Positions 8,819-18,012 of a stretch of DNA of 64,000 nucleotides are shown here, piece after piece. Source of the DNA: Chitinophagaceae bacterium (lineage in GTDB: Bacteria; Bacteroidota; Bacteroidia; Chitinophagales; Chitinophagaceae). The translations under genes were made by a program, and so were the position numbers. How positions within the stretch are numbered: the stretch's first letter is position 1; each line of letters starts with the position of its first letter. Under the pieces are notes generated by a model that was given only the letters and a program-made list of their open reading frames with translations, did no database searches and had not been told where the DNA came from. Where the stretch lies: contig JADKKJ010000001.1 in NCBI GenBank assembly GCA_016720565.1, positions 1 to 64,000 of the forward strand, given 5' to 3'.

Positions 8819-9544
8819 ATGGAAGTGCATGCCCACAGTCATACAGCCCGGAAAAAATGGACCCACTATCTCTGGGAATTCCTGATGCTATTTCTCGCTG
8901 TTTTTTGCGGATTCCTGGCGGAGAATATGAGGGAACACCAGGTTGAAAAGGAGAGAGGTCGTCAATACGTTTTGTCTTTTTGCGAGGATCTTCGCACCGA
9001 TACGGCCCAGTTCAGGCTTCTTATTGCTGAGTTGAACGATAAATCCCAGGCCCTGAAAACGGCTATTCCCTGCATAGACAGTTTTGTCAATGGAAGCGGC
9101 TCCGGGTATTGCCTGGACGATGTAGTGGTGCATACGCTCGGCTTTACCGATTTCATCTATACAGACCGAACCATTCAGCAACTGAAATATGCTGGAGGCC
9201 TGCGGCTGATCCAGGATAAATCTATTGTGGATACCATCATTAAATATGATGCCATGGTTCGCCAGGAAATGATCCACCAGGAGGTACTGGAGAATCAGCA
9301 ACAGATAGCCCAAAATGCGCATAATGCCATGCTGGGCTATACCCAACTGCTTCGCCTTCGCTATAATCAAAGATCCATTGGCAATAAGCTGACCCTGATA
9401 ACAACCGATAAATCGGCCCTCAATAAATATTTTAATGAGATCAGCAGTTTTGGAATGGGCTGTAATGGGCAATTAAGATGGATGATCAGCCTTAAAGACC
9501 AGGCCAGCCGGGCCCTGGAATTTCTGAAACAGAAAGGTTATTGA
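8819..9544 (+). CDS. Membrane-anchored protein of unknown function (MEVHAHSHT... family)
   Basis: A 241-residue protein. The His-rich N-terminus MEVHAHSHTARKKWTHYLWE is followed by one membrane helix (FLMLFLAVFCGFLAE, about residues 21-35) and then a long soluble region that looks helical (EHQVEKERGRQYVLSFCED, TDRTIQQLKYAGGLRLIQD, QEMIHQEVLENQQQIAQN). I have a memory of this N-terminal pattern as common in Bacteroidota, with no known function. It appears to be a single gene; the upstream ATATATTTAGG could serve as a weak -7 element. The basic residues before the helix place the bulk of the protein in the periplasm. Confidence 0.65.
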   Translation: MEVHAHSHTARKKWTHYLWEFLMLFLAVFCGFLAENMREHQVEKERGRQYVLSFCEDLRTDTAQFRLLIAELNDKSQALKTAIPCIDSFVNGSGSGYCLDDVVVHTLGFTDFIYTDRTIQQLKYAGGLRLIQDKSIVDTIIKYDAMVRQEMIHQEVLENQQQIAQNAHNAMLGYTQLLRLRYNQRSIGNKLTLITTDKSALNKYFNEISSFGMGCNGQLRWMISLKDQASRALEFLKQKGY

Positions 9545-9598
9545 TGCTGAAGTTTGATCAGCTTACAAGGAAGCTTTCCTGTTTCAAGGGAATAGCTA

Positions 9599-10135
9599 TT
9601 ATTTCATCTCCACAGGCACCCTCAGGTTTTCCCAATACAGCACCATTTCTTTTTTCTCAATCGCGATCCTGAATTGCTCGTTGAACTCTTTGGATTCTTT
9701 GGCCTTTACTGTTACCCTTAGCACATCTTTTGCCGGATCTTCCGTTGTTTCGCCCGCCCTTGTGATACCCCATTGCCCCACCTGGGAATTGAAAATGATC
9801 ACCCATTCTTTCTCCCCCGGAATGGTATAAAGACTGTATTTCCCGGCAGCTAATTCTTTGCCTTCCACTTTTATCGCCTTATCCGTTTCAAAGATCGTGG
9901 CCTCGTTGGCTCCCGTTCTCCATACTTTTCCATAAGGCACGAGCTCCCCCCAGACCTTTCTTCCTTTTATAGAGGGACTGCTATACTGAATGCTGATGTT
10001 GGCATCTTTAACCATGCCTGTGGCGGTTAGTGGAGGACTCGCCCGTTTGGATTTATCCTGTTGGGAAAAACCCTGGTTAGTGGCCATAAGGACCAGTGAG
10101 AAAATGCATATCGAGAGAAATAATGATCTTTTCAT
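9599..10135 (-). CDS. DUF2911 family secreted protein
   Basis: Starts at the MKRSLFLSICIFSLVLM signal peptide (10135) rather than the upstream ATG at 10171, which would put 12 polar residues before it. The mature part is the DUF2911 domain: GMVKDANISIQYSSPSIKGR, KVWGELVPYGKVWRTGANE, then KEWVIIFNSQVGQWG. DUF2911 proteins are about 170-280 residues and common in Bacteroidota; no biochemical role is established that I know of. The C-terminus VPVEMK follows the domain directly. The gene stands alone, with the neighbouring genes on the opposite strand. Confidence 0.85.
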   Translation of the reverse strand: MKRSLFLSICIFSLVLMATNQGFSQQDKSKRASPPLTATGMVKDANISIQYSSPSIKGRKVWGELVPYGKVWRTGANEATIFETDKAIKVEGKELAAGKYSLYTIPGEKEWVIIFNSQVGQWGITRAGETTEDPAKDVLRVTVKAKESKEFNEQFRIAIEKKEMVLYWENLRVPVEMK

Positions 10136-10230
10136 TTTAGTTGGTTTTTGTTGATAGATCTTGTTGATCATTAAATCTAGGTGATTTTGGGAATTAAACA
10201 GTAAGGTAGTGGTGAATGGTTAATTGGCTG

Positions 10231-10300
10231 TGCCTGCGGCAGGCAGGTTTTAGTTCTTTTTCTGTCAAGACAAAAGGAGCAGAAATAAATTCAAGAGAAA
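10231..10300. repeat. Partial copy of the end of the structured repeat element
   Basis: TGCCTGCGGCAGGCA (10231-10245) is a small hairpin. It is followed by TTAGTTCTTTTTCTGTCAAG (from 10250) and a CAAAAGGAGC...AAATTCAAGA tail that lines up with the left end of the 19264-19781 element (TTAGTTCTTTTTTCTTGAAA and its ATTCAAGACG tail). Only the end hairpin is present. The spacer 10136-10369 otherwise holds no gene. Confidence 0.45.
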
Positions 10301-10369
10301 AGGACGGAAAGAATAAAATTAAAAGGCCAATGAATCCATCTATATGTTAATATTAACTACCTTCCCTGA

Positions 10370-10786
10370 GTGAAAAGATCATTGGTCTTCATATTGTTAA
10401 CATCATTTTTCTTCAGTACTGTCATCATGCCTTACAGCAATTTTGATGACAGCAGTTCATTTCGGGCTATTTACCAGGAAAGCCGGCAAGAAGACCCGGA
10501 TATGGATCTGGGAGAATTTATTTTTGAAAAGATGTTTACAGTGGGTCAATGGTTTGAAGGAGATGAAGGGGAGGAACAACAGGAACACAATATTCCTAAA
10601 CAACACCAGCCTACCTCAATGCCGGTTCAGGTTATTCAGGCGGGGTCATTATATTGTAATGCGGTCCCGCACCACGATAGTAAAAGCGACCTGCTGCCTT
10701 TAAAGCCTTCCTGCCGTTTCAGGGAAAATAAATTTTCCGTTGATTTTCATGCGGTGGTTTTCCATCCTCCTTCTGTTTTAAGTTGA
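10370..10786 (+). CDS. Small secreted or membrane-anchored hypothetical protein
   Basis: A 138-residue product with a GTG start: MKRSLVFILLTSFFFSTVIM is a signal peptide or anchor. The mature part is acidic (ESRQEDPDMDLGEFIFEKMF, GDEGEEQQEHN), with one pair of cysteines (LYCNAVPHHD, KPSCRFREN). I recognise no family. It is 53 bases upstream of the PepSY-like gene in the same direction, so the two may be co-transcribed. The frame ends PPSVLS with TGA at 10784-10786. Confidence 0.55.
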   Translation: MKRSLVFILLTSFFFSTVIMPYSNFDDSSSFRAIYQESRQEDPDMDLGEFIFEKMFTVGQWFEGDEGEEQQEHNIPKQHQPTSMPVQVIQAGSLYCNAVPHHDSKSDLLPLKPSCRFRENKFSVDFHAVVFHPPSVLS

Positions 10787-10839
10787 TCTTCCTTACCAGG
10801 AGTTTCCAGGCATTTTGTAATCAATTAATAATAAATACC

Positions 10840-11265
10840 ATGAGAATTAGTATCCTCGTGCTGGCGCTTGCATTTATTGCAGGTAATCCAGCCAATAGTC
10901 AATTAATAAATGTTCCTGCAGCTGTAAAATCTGCTTTCAGTGCAAAATATCCAAACGCTACAGATGTAAAATGGGGAAAGGAAAATAAACATGAATATGA
11001 AGCGGAGTTCAAAATGAATAATAACGCTGTTTCCGCTAATTTCAAAGAGAACGGTAGCTGGGTGGAAACAGAATCAGTTATTACTCAAACTGAATTGCCT
11101 GCAGCAGTTAAAGATGCGGTAATGAAAAAATACCCTGGGGCAACGATCGTACTTTCTGAAAAAACAGAAATGCCAGGTAATAAAATACATTACGAAGTAA
11201 GCTTTAATGTGAATCAAAAGAAAAGATCACTGGAATTTAATGCGGATGGAAGTCCTGCAAAATAA
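10840..11265 (+). CDS. PepSY-like (beta-lactamase-inhibitor-like) periplasmic protein
   Basis: ATG at 10840 opens a signal peptide (MRISILVLALAFIAGNPANS); the TTG further upstream (10783) is less likely. The mature part has two halves of the same shape: VPAAVKSAFSAKYPNATDVK with WGKENKHEYEAEFKMNN, then LPAAVKDAVMKKYPGATIVL with KIHYEVSFNVNQKKRSLEF. This is the repeated PepSY-like fold typical of Bacteroidota secreted proteins. Such proteins are thought to bind peptides or modulate proteases, but no direct function is proven. A strong terminator follows at 11287. Confidence 0.82.
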   Translation: MRISILVLALAFIAGNPANSQLINVPAAVKSAFSAKYPNATDVKWGKENKHEYEAEFKMNNNAVSANFKENGSWVETESVITQTELPAAVKDAVMKKYPGATIVLSEKTEMPGNKIHYEVSFNVNQKKRSLEFNADGSPAK

Positions 11266-11286
11266 TAAAGTCTCCTATTAAATAAT

Positions 11287-11314
11287 AGCAGGCAGGTAGG
11301 TCCTGCCTGCTTTT
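11287..11314 (+). terminator. Terminator after the PepSY-like gene
   Basis: AGCAGGCAGG (11287-11296) pairs perfectly with CCTGCCTGCT (11302-11311), loop TAGGT, followed by TTT. It separates the PepSY-like gene from the efflux operon that starts at 11327. Confidence 0.8.
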
Positions 11315-11326
11315 AAAACTAAAAAC

Positions 11327-12339
11327 ATGAAACGATCCCTGCTATTTTTATGCACCATTATTGTAATGAGTGTCTTTTCATCTGCCTATGGTCAGAATGA
11401 ATTTAAAGTTGTAAAAATCTTTCATATTCAAAGTGGCGGTGGTTGGGATTATATAGCCGTAGGCCCCGGAAATAACCGGCTATATGTTTCCCATGGTAAC
11501 CAGGTGAATATCCTGGACCTTTCAACTGGCGATTCGCTGGGCGTGATCGAGAACACCACCGGTGTCCATGGAATTGCATTCGATAAGTCGCAGAATAAAG
11601 GCTTTACCAGCAATGGCCGCCTGAATAACGTGACTGTTTTTAACCTGGTCACCAATGAGGTGATCGCCCAGATCCCGGCAGGGGTTAACCCCGATGCCAT
11701 CATGTACGAGTCTTTCACTAAAAAGATCATTACCTGCAATGGTCGGAGTAAAGACCTGAGTTTTATTGATCCGGTCAGCAATAAATTATTGGATAGTATA
11801 AGTGTGGGTGGCAAACCTGAAACAGCCGTTTCTGATGGAATGGGGAAATTATATGTAAATATTGAAGACAAGAATGAGATCGTAGTGATCAACCTCGCTA
11901 CTATGTCAGTGCTGGCGCATTGGCCCTGGCACCAGCAGAAGAACCAACCGGTCTTGCTTATGATAAAATAACAAACCGTCTTTTTGCCGGCTGTGGAAAT
12001 AAGTTATTGGCCATTGTAGATGCCACCAATGGCCATCTCGTTAAAACTCTTCCTATTGGTGATGGTTGCGATGGAGCTGGGTTTGATCCAGGCACGAAAA
12101 ATATATTTACCTCGAATGGAGATGGAACCTTATCCATTTACCATGAAAACAGCGCGGATGATTATGTATTGCTAACTAACCTTGTTACAAAAAAGGGTGC
12201 CAGAACTCTCGCGGTGGATGAAACCACACATTTGATCTATCTTCCTGCATCGGATTACGAAGCGGCGGATCCGAATGTACCAAAGGCCCGACCCAGAATG
12301 ATACCAGGTACATTCCAGGTATTGGTGGTTGGCCACTAA
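11327..12339 (+). CDS. Secreted YncE-like beta-propeller protein, one frameshift
   Basis: Signal peptide MKRSLLFLCTIIVMSVFSSA, then repeating beta-propeller blades: GPGNNRLYVSHGNQVNILDL, GIAFDKSQNKGFTSNGRLNN, DSISVGGKPETAVSDGMGK, DKNEIVVINLATMSVLAHW, and after a frame change at about 11925-11940 EEPTGLAYDKITNRLFAGC, GAGFDPGTKNIFTSNGDGT and KGARTLAVDETTHLIYLPA. Restoring one C in the GGCCCTGG run rejoins both halves into a single product of about 337 residues, as expected for YVTN/YncE-type propellers. It is first in a run with TolC-, adaptor- and RND-type genes, so a role in the efflux complex or in sensing its substrate is possible but unproven. Confidence 0.8.
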
Positions 12340-12361
12340 CAGCGAGCTAAAAAAATAATTG

Positions 12362-13597
12362 ATGAAAAGGTACCTGCTGTTATTTTTCTGTATTCAGGCT
12401 GTTCTGTTTTCTTCGGCGCAGAAAAACAACCTTGATTATTTTGTAAGCCAGGCATTGGCCAGTAGCCCTTTGCTTAAGGGGTATGAATACCAGCTCTCTT
12501 CACTGTCCCTGGATAGTATGATCCTGCGTGCAAGTTTAAAAACACAGGTGAACTTTGTCAGTAACAATAGTTATGCTCCTGTTATTAAGGGATGGGGCTA
12601 TGATGAAGTGATCACCAATGGCCAGCAGATCTCTGCACTTGCTTCTGCAAACAGGGTTTTATTCAATAAAAAAAATGTCAATGCCCAAATGGCTGGATTT
12701 CAATTGCAGGGTGAAATGGCCAGGAACAATCGGAGGATCACCGAACTGGATATCCGGAGAACGATCGCTGAGCAATACATAACTGTATATGGCGAACAGT
12801 TATCGCTTGAATTCAACGATCATATCAATGAAATGCTGAGAAGGGAAGACAGTATGCTGAAGAAGCTGACGCAGGATAATGTGTTTAAACAGGCAGAGTA
12901 TCTTTCATTTGTTGTGACCCGGCAACAGCAGTTATTGAACACCTCCCAATTGAGGATCCAATATGCCTATGATTTTGCCGGGCTGAATTACCTGTCTGGT
13001 GTAGTGGATACAGCCATATTTGTTTTAGCAGAACCTGTTTTTAATTCTATTCCAGCGGAAACGGCATTCCATTCCAGTTTTTTTAAGCAGTTTGAACTGG
13101 ATAGTTTGAAACTCGTGAACGACCGGTCAATCATAGACGTGGGCTACCTTCCAAAGGTCAATATATTTGGAGACGGGGGTTATAACTCTTCACTTGCTTA
13201 CCGGGCATATAGGAACTTTGGTACCAGTGTAGGTGTTAATATTACTGTTCCGATCTATGATGGGAAACAAAAAAAGCTGAAGTATTCCAGGCTTGCCATT
13301 GAAGAAAGGACCATACAGTTTAATAAAGATGTATTTACCCGGCAGCGGGAGCAGCAGCTTTTTCAATTGCGGCAGCAATTAATGCAGACGGAAGAGCAGA
13401 TCGATCTGATAAATAAGCAGGTGAAATATATTGAAACACTGATCACTGTGAATGAAAGATTGTTAGCCACAGGAGATATCCGGCTAACAGATTTTATCCT
13501 GGCACTTAATAATTATTTCAATGCCAAAAACCTGGTGACACAGAACTATGTTAGTCGCCTGAAAATATTGAACCAACTTAACTATTGGGAGAAATAA
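12362..13597 (+). CDS. TolC-family outer-membrane efflux protein
   Basis: A 411-residue outer-membrane factor of a tripartite efflux pump. A signal peptide (MMKRYLLLFFCIQAVLFSSA) is followed by two copies of the long helical hairpin and barrel-strand pattern: SQALASSPLLKGYEYQ, ITELDIRRTIAEQYITVYG, GYLPKVNIFGDGGYNSS, NFGTSVGVNITVPIYDGKQK, then REQQLFQLRQQLMQTEEQID. The P-x-Y-D-G-x-x-x motif is characteristic of the family. Start at ATG 12362 (the TTG three bases earlier is not needed). The spacing to the next gene, an RND adaptor, is 10 bases, so they form one operon. Confidence 0.88.
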   Translation: MKRYLLLFFCIQAVLFSSAQKNNLDYFVSQALASSPLLKGYEYQLSSLSLDSMILRASLKTQVNFVSNNSYAPVIKGWGYDEVITNGQQISALASANRVLFNKKNVNAQMAGFQLQGEMARNNRRITELDIRRTIAEQYITVYGEQLSLEFNDHINEMLRREDSMLKKLTQDNVFKQAEYLSFVVTRQQQLLNTSQLRIQYAYDFAGLNYLSGVVDTAIFVLAEPVFNSIPAETAFHSSFFKQFELDSLKLVNDRSIIDVGYLPKVNIFGDGGYNSSLAYRAYRNFGTSVGVNITVPIYDGKQKKLKYSRLAIEERTIQFNKDVFTRQREQQLFQLRQQLMQTEEQIDLINKQVKYIETLITVNERLLATGDIRLTDFILALNNYFNAKNLVTQNYVSRLKILNQLNYWEK

Positions 13598-13607
13598 ATA
13601 ATCAATC

Positions 13608-14528
13608 ATGAAAGGATATTTTCTTTTCTTTTTATTCATAGTAATGGTAGGGTGGTCATGCAAATCAGAAAAAACGGAAGGAGCGCTGGATGAGGAGACC
13701 ATTACTATCACCCCTGTTACAGTTACGGCAATCAGTAGTGAACCGATGGCCGAATATATTGAGCTGAATGCAACCTCTGCTTTTTTGCAAAAAGCCTATG
13801 TAAAGGCAAGTACCAGCGGTTATGTGAAAACTGTAAATGCAGCGATTGGCAAAATGATCGGAGCCGGCCAGACTGCTTTTATACTTAAGACCAAAGAGGC
13901 AGAGAGCATAGGCAATACTATAAACCTGCTGGATACTTCATTCAAATTTTCGGGGATCATTAATATCAGGGCGGGTACCAGCGGTTATGTAACAGAATTG
14001 AACCATCAGCCCGGGGATTTTGTACAGGAAGGAGAACAGTTAGCCGTGATCAGCGATATTCGAAGTTTTGTGTTTGTATTGAATTTGCCTTATGAACTTC
14101 GCCCTTATGTGATCAACAAAGAATACGTGGAATTATTACTCCCGGATGGAAAATCATTAGTGGCCCATATTTCATCTTTTACACCTGTAGTGGATTCTGC
14201 ATCACAGACACAGAATATCATACTTACTGTTAATGACCGATCCCTTCCTATAAACCTGATCGCTAAGGTGAAGATCGTCAAAAACGAAAAAACGTCCACG
14301 GTTTCTCTTCCAAAGCAATCGGTATTGTCAGATGAAATACAAAAAAATTTCTGGGTGATGAAACTGCTGGATAGTGCCACAGCGGTAAAAGTTCCCGTGA
14401 AAACAGGGATGGAAACGAATGACCGGATCGAAATACTATCTCCCATATTTACCGGTGATGACAGGTTCCTGCTAACCGGAAATTATGGATTGTCTGATAC
14501 GGCAAAGGTTAAGATCATTCATCAGTAA
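13608..14528 (+). CDS. RND efflux periplasmic adaptor (membrane fusion protein), lipoprotein
   Basis: A 306-residue adaptor that bridges the inner-membrane RND pump and the outer-membrane TolC-like channel. The N-terminus carries a lipobox (MVGWSCKSE), so it is probably lipid-anchored. YVKASTSGYVKTVNAAIGKM and GTSGYVTELNHQPGDFVQEG are the two lipoyl half-motifs; LPKQSVLSDE and VPVKTGMETNDRIEIL are the beta-barrel and membrane-proximal parts. The helical hairpin is very short or absent (only about 30 residues between lipoyl halves), which is seen in some Bacteroidota and heavy-metal-type adaptors. It lies between the TolC and RND genes with 10- and 11-base gaps. Confidence 0.87.
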   Translation: MKGYFLFFLFIVMVGWSCKSEKTEGALDEETITITPVTVTAISSEPMAEYIELNATSAFLQKAYVKASTSGYVKTVNAAIGKMIGAGQTAFILKTKEAESIGNTINLLDTSFKFSGIINIRAGTSGYVTELNHQPGDFVQEGEQLAVISDIRSFVFVLNLPYELRPYVINKEYVELLLPDGKSLVAHISSFTPVVDSASQTQNIILTVNDRSLPINLIAKVKIVKNEKTSTVSLPKQSVLSDEIQKNFWVMKLLDSATAVKVPVKTGMETNDRIEILSPIFTGDDRFLLTGNYGLSDTAKVKIIHQ

Positions 14529-14539
14529 AAAGCAACGCC

Positions 14540-17500
14540 TTGAATCGTTTTTTTATTTCCCATAAGAACCCGCTCGCTGTACTACTGGTACTGATCGTAA
14601 TGGGAGGGGTGTTTATTTACGGCAGATTGCAGACCTCTTTATTCCCGGAGATCACATTCCCTAAGATCAAGATAATCGCTGATGCAGGCCTGCAGCCGGT
14701 TGATAAAATGATGGTGACTGTTACAAAGCCACTGGAAGCGGGGATCAAGCAGGTGCCCGACCTGCAGATGATTCGAAGTACTACCAGCCGGGGAAGTTGT
14801 GAGATATCCGCGTTCATGAGCTGGAGCAGTAATATTGATGACGATCAGCAGCACATTGAATCCAAGATCAATGAGATCCGGAATATGCTGCCGCCTGATG
14901 TGAACATTACTGTGGCCAAGATGAATCCCTCTATTTTGCCTGTGATGGGATATACAGTGGAAAGTAATGATAAATCTCCCATAGAATTAAAGCAATTAGC
15001 CACCTATACGATCAAACCATTTCTTTCACAGGTTGAAGGCGTTTCAGAAGTAAGGATCACGGGAGGACGTACCAAAGAATATTGGCTTCTGCTGAACGTG
15101 CAGAAAATGAGCTCTCTTTCCATTACACCTGAACAGATCAATCTGGCACTTAGCCAAACGGATTTTGTGAAGTCAAATGGTTTTTTATCTGATTACCGGT
15201 ACTTATACCTTACTGTGACTGATGCTACTGTTCATAATATGGATGAACTGGAAAACATCGTAATAAAGAATGATTCAAAAAGGGTAGTACTGCTAAAAGA
15301 TATTTCCACCATCGAAGTAAAAGAAGGGTAGAATACATTAAGATAAATGCAAATGGCAGAGATGGCCTGCTGATCGCGGTGGTTAAGCAACCCAATTCCA
15401 ACCTGGTTGACCTTTCCCGGAAAATGAAGGCTAAAGTAGAAGAGCTGAAGAAATATCTTCCCAAAGGGGTGACCATAAAACCTTATTATATACAGGCGGA
15501 TTTTGTCAATGATTCTGTTAAAAGCGTTACAGATAGCTTATGGATAGGTCTGCTGCTGGCGATCATTGTAGCCATTATTTTTCTTCGGTCCTTTAAGGCC
15601 AGTGCCACCATACTTATTACCATTCCTGTTACTCTTTTTCTCACCCTTATCGCCTTATACGTATTCGGGTACACTTTTAATATTATGACCCTGGGTGCTA
15701 TTGCTGCAGCGATCGGCCTGATCATAGATGATGCGATCGTGGTGATGGAGCAGATACACCGAACGCATGAGGAAAACCCGGAGGAGCCCTCTCCGGCACT
15801 GGTGCAAAAGGCGGTTCGCTATTTATTTCCTGCCATGGTGGGGTCTTCATTAAGCACCATTGTCATTTTTATTCCATTCCTGTTAATGACAGGTGTAGCA
15901 GGCGCTTATTTCAGTGTAATGACCAATACCATGATCATTACATTGGTCTGTTCATTTTTTGTAACATGGATAGGATTGCCCGTTGTTTATCTGGTACTCT
16001 CCGGGAAAACGAAAAACCATCAAAACAAGCAAATAGAAAAAACACATGCGGTAAAAAAACAACGCTGGGTTTCATTTTTTATTTTCAGGCCATTTATTAG
16101 TATTGCCATAGTGGTTGCGCTGATCATTTCCATCCTGGTAATATTGCCCAGGCTGCAGACTGGATTTTTACCGGAAATGGATGAAGGTAGTATTGTGCTG
16201 GACTATGATTCTCCGCCAGGTACCTCGTTAGAGGAGACTGACAGGATGCTAAGGGAAGTTGAAAAAATCATTAAGACCGTTCCTGAAGTGGAGGCTTATT
16301 CAAGAAGAACGGGAACACAAATGGGTTTTTTTATTACTGAACCAAGCAGGGGAGATTACCTGATCCAGCTTAAGAAGAGTAGAGGACGCAGTTCAGAAGA
16401 AGTGATCGAAGACCTGCGGAAAAGAATTGAAAGCACGCAACCTGCGCTTCGCATTGACTTTGGGCAGGTAATTGGGGACATGCTGGGGGACCTGATGTCA
16501 TCTGTTCAGCCCATAGAAATTAAAGTTTTTGGCAATGACCAGGAGAAACTGCATGAAATATGCAGACAGGTGGCAGAATTAGTTCGCCAGGTAGAAGGAA
16601 CGGCCGATGTGTTTGATGGAATTGTTTTGGCAGGTCCTTCTATCTCTGTTAATCCCGATTTTGGCAAGCTGGCACTATATGGTATCACTCCTTCCAATTT
16701 GCAGTATCAGTTGCAAACTGCATTGGAAGGGAATATTGTGGGTAAAGTTTTTGAAAAGGAGCAGTATCTGGCGGTGAGACTTGTTTATCCTGGCAGCACC
16801 CGTTTAAGTATTGAACAGATCAAAAACCTGCAGATCTTTCTGCCAAATGGCGGGTTGAAACCTATTTCCAGCCTGGCCACTGTTACGGTTAACCCGGGTG
16901 ATGCTGAAATAGAAAGGGAAGATTTGCAATCGATGGGGGTGGTGACTGCAGGGTTGGAATCACGAGACCTGGGGAGTGTGATGAAGGATATAAAAAATGC
17001 GATCTCCTCCAAATTACTTATTCCGGCAGGATACCATATCGAATATGGAGGAGCCTATGCAGCGCAGCAAAAATCATTCAGGGAATTACTGATGATACTT
17101 ATTGCAGCCTGCCTGCTCGTTTTTTCAGTGATCCTTTTCCTTTTTAAAAAAATAAGAATTGCCCTGCTGATTCTATTAATTGCTGTTTTGGGTATTGCCG
17201 GAAGTTACCTTGCCCTGTATATCACCAATACTGCATTGAATGTTGGAAGCTATACCGGATTGATCATGATCGTGGGGATCATAGGGGAAAACGCCATTTT
17301 TACCTATCTGCAATTTCAGGAAGCCTTGCATGAGAATAGTGTAGATGAGTCAATCATTTATTCGATTTCCACGCGGTTAAGACCGAAGCTGATGACCGCA
17401 TTAGGAGCTATCACGGCCCTGATGCCATTGGCGCTGGGAATCGGGACAGGGGCGCAGTTGCACCAGCCGCTGGCCATTGCCGTCATAGGCGGTTTTATTG

Positions 17501-17565
17501 TTGCGCTTCCTTTGCTTCTTATTGTTTTGCCAAGCTTCCTGAGAATGGCCTCTAAAAAAAACTAA
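14540..17565 (+). CDS. RND-family efflux permease, one frameshift
   Basis: Proton-driven inner-membrane pump of about 1008 residues. It starts at TTG 14540 (MNRFFISHKNPLAVLLVLIV, first membrane helix). Porter-domain motifs include FPEITFPKIKIIADAG and SWSSNIDDDQQHIESKINE. A frame break at about 15325-15331 (one base missing in GAAGGGTAG) separates it from VEYIKINANGRDGLL and the rest. The TM4 proton-relay pair is seen in GAIAAAIGLIIDDAIVVMEQ, and the second half repeats the fold (GFLPEMDEGSIVLDYDSPPG, GVVTAGLESRDLGSVMKD, MIVGIIGENAIFTYLQFQEA, LRPKLMTALGAITALMPLAL). Substrate class (drug or metal) cannot be told. It closes the beta-propeller-TolC-adaptor-pump operon. Confidence 0.87.
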
Positions 17566-17618
17566 TGTAAATACACGTGCCTGGTTTCAGGAATTTGGAA
17601 TCAGGCCCCGGAGCCAAA

Positions 17619-17668
17619 ATAAATTTGCGAAACCGAATGGCTGCACATATATTTGCAACCGAATGGCT
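17619..17668 (+). promoter_or_regulatory. Two direct repeats, probable ArsR operator overlapping -7 elements
   Basis: ATTTGCGAAACCGAATGGCT (17623-17642) and ATTTGCAACCGAATGGCT (17651-17668) repeat at about 28 bases. Each begins inside a TAnnTTTG-type -7 element (TAAATTTG; TATATTTG). The core AACC-GAAT-GGCT is a near-dyad, as expected for the operator of an ArsR-type repressor. The ArsR gene begins 24 bases after the second copy, so autoregulation is likely. Confidence 0.55.
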
Positions 17669-17691
17669 TCCTATTAAAAATTAAAGGCAAA

Positions 17692-18012
17692 ATGAGAAGA
17701 GATATTTACCAGGCAATAGCCGACCCCACCCGGAGGGCCATCATGACCCTGATCGCCTTCCAGTCAATGACCCCCAACGCCATTGCCGATAACTTCAATA
17801 TCACCCGGCAATCGGTTTCCAAACACCTGCGTATACTCACAGAATGCGAACTGGTAAAACAGGAACCCCAGGGCCGTGAGATCTATTATTCCCTCGAAAT
17901 AAAAAAAATGAAAGAGATCGATAAATGGCTGGAACAATTCCGCAAGGGATGGGAGACCAGCTTCAACCAACTCGACAACGTATTGTCAAACCTTAAAAAA
18001 CAAAAAAAATGA
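17692..18012 (+). CDS. ArsR-family winged-helix transcriptional regulator
   Basis: A 106-residue HTH protein. The ATG at 17692 (MRRDIYQAIADPTRRAIMTL) is chosen because the family normally starts just before the D-P-T-R-R-x-I-L/M motif. The recognition helix is in NFNITRQSVSKHLRILTECE, the wing in LVKQEPQGREIYYSLE, then a basic/aromatic C-terminal helix (EQFRKGWETSFNQLDNVL). No metal-binding Cys pair is seen, so the signal is not a metal. The stop overlaps the next gene's ATG (ATGA), and in Bacteroidota this subgroup of ArsR is regularly paired with an SRPBCC/AHSA1 protein, as here. It probably represses its own operon through the double repeat upstream. Confidence 0.88.
   Translation: MRRDIYQAIADPTRRAIMTLIAFQSMTPNAIADNFNITRQSVSKHLRILTECELVKQEPQGREIYYSLEIKKMKEIDKWLEQFRKGWETSFNQLDNVLSNLKKQKK

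Noticed and set aside
8888..9472. 194-residue open frame on the minus strand
   Set aside because: It lies wholly inside the well-supported gene at 8819-9544 on the other strand and shows no family pattern or signal; a shadow frame.
10783..10839. Upstream TTG start for the PepSY-like gene
   Set aside because: The extra residues do not resemble a signal peptide, while ATG 10840 opens one directly.
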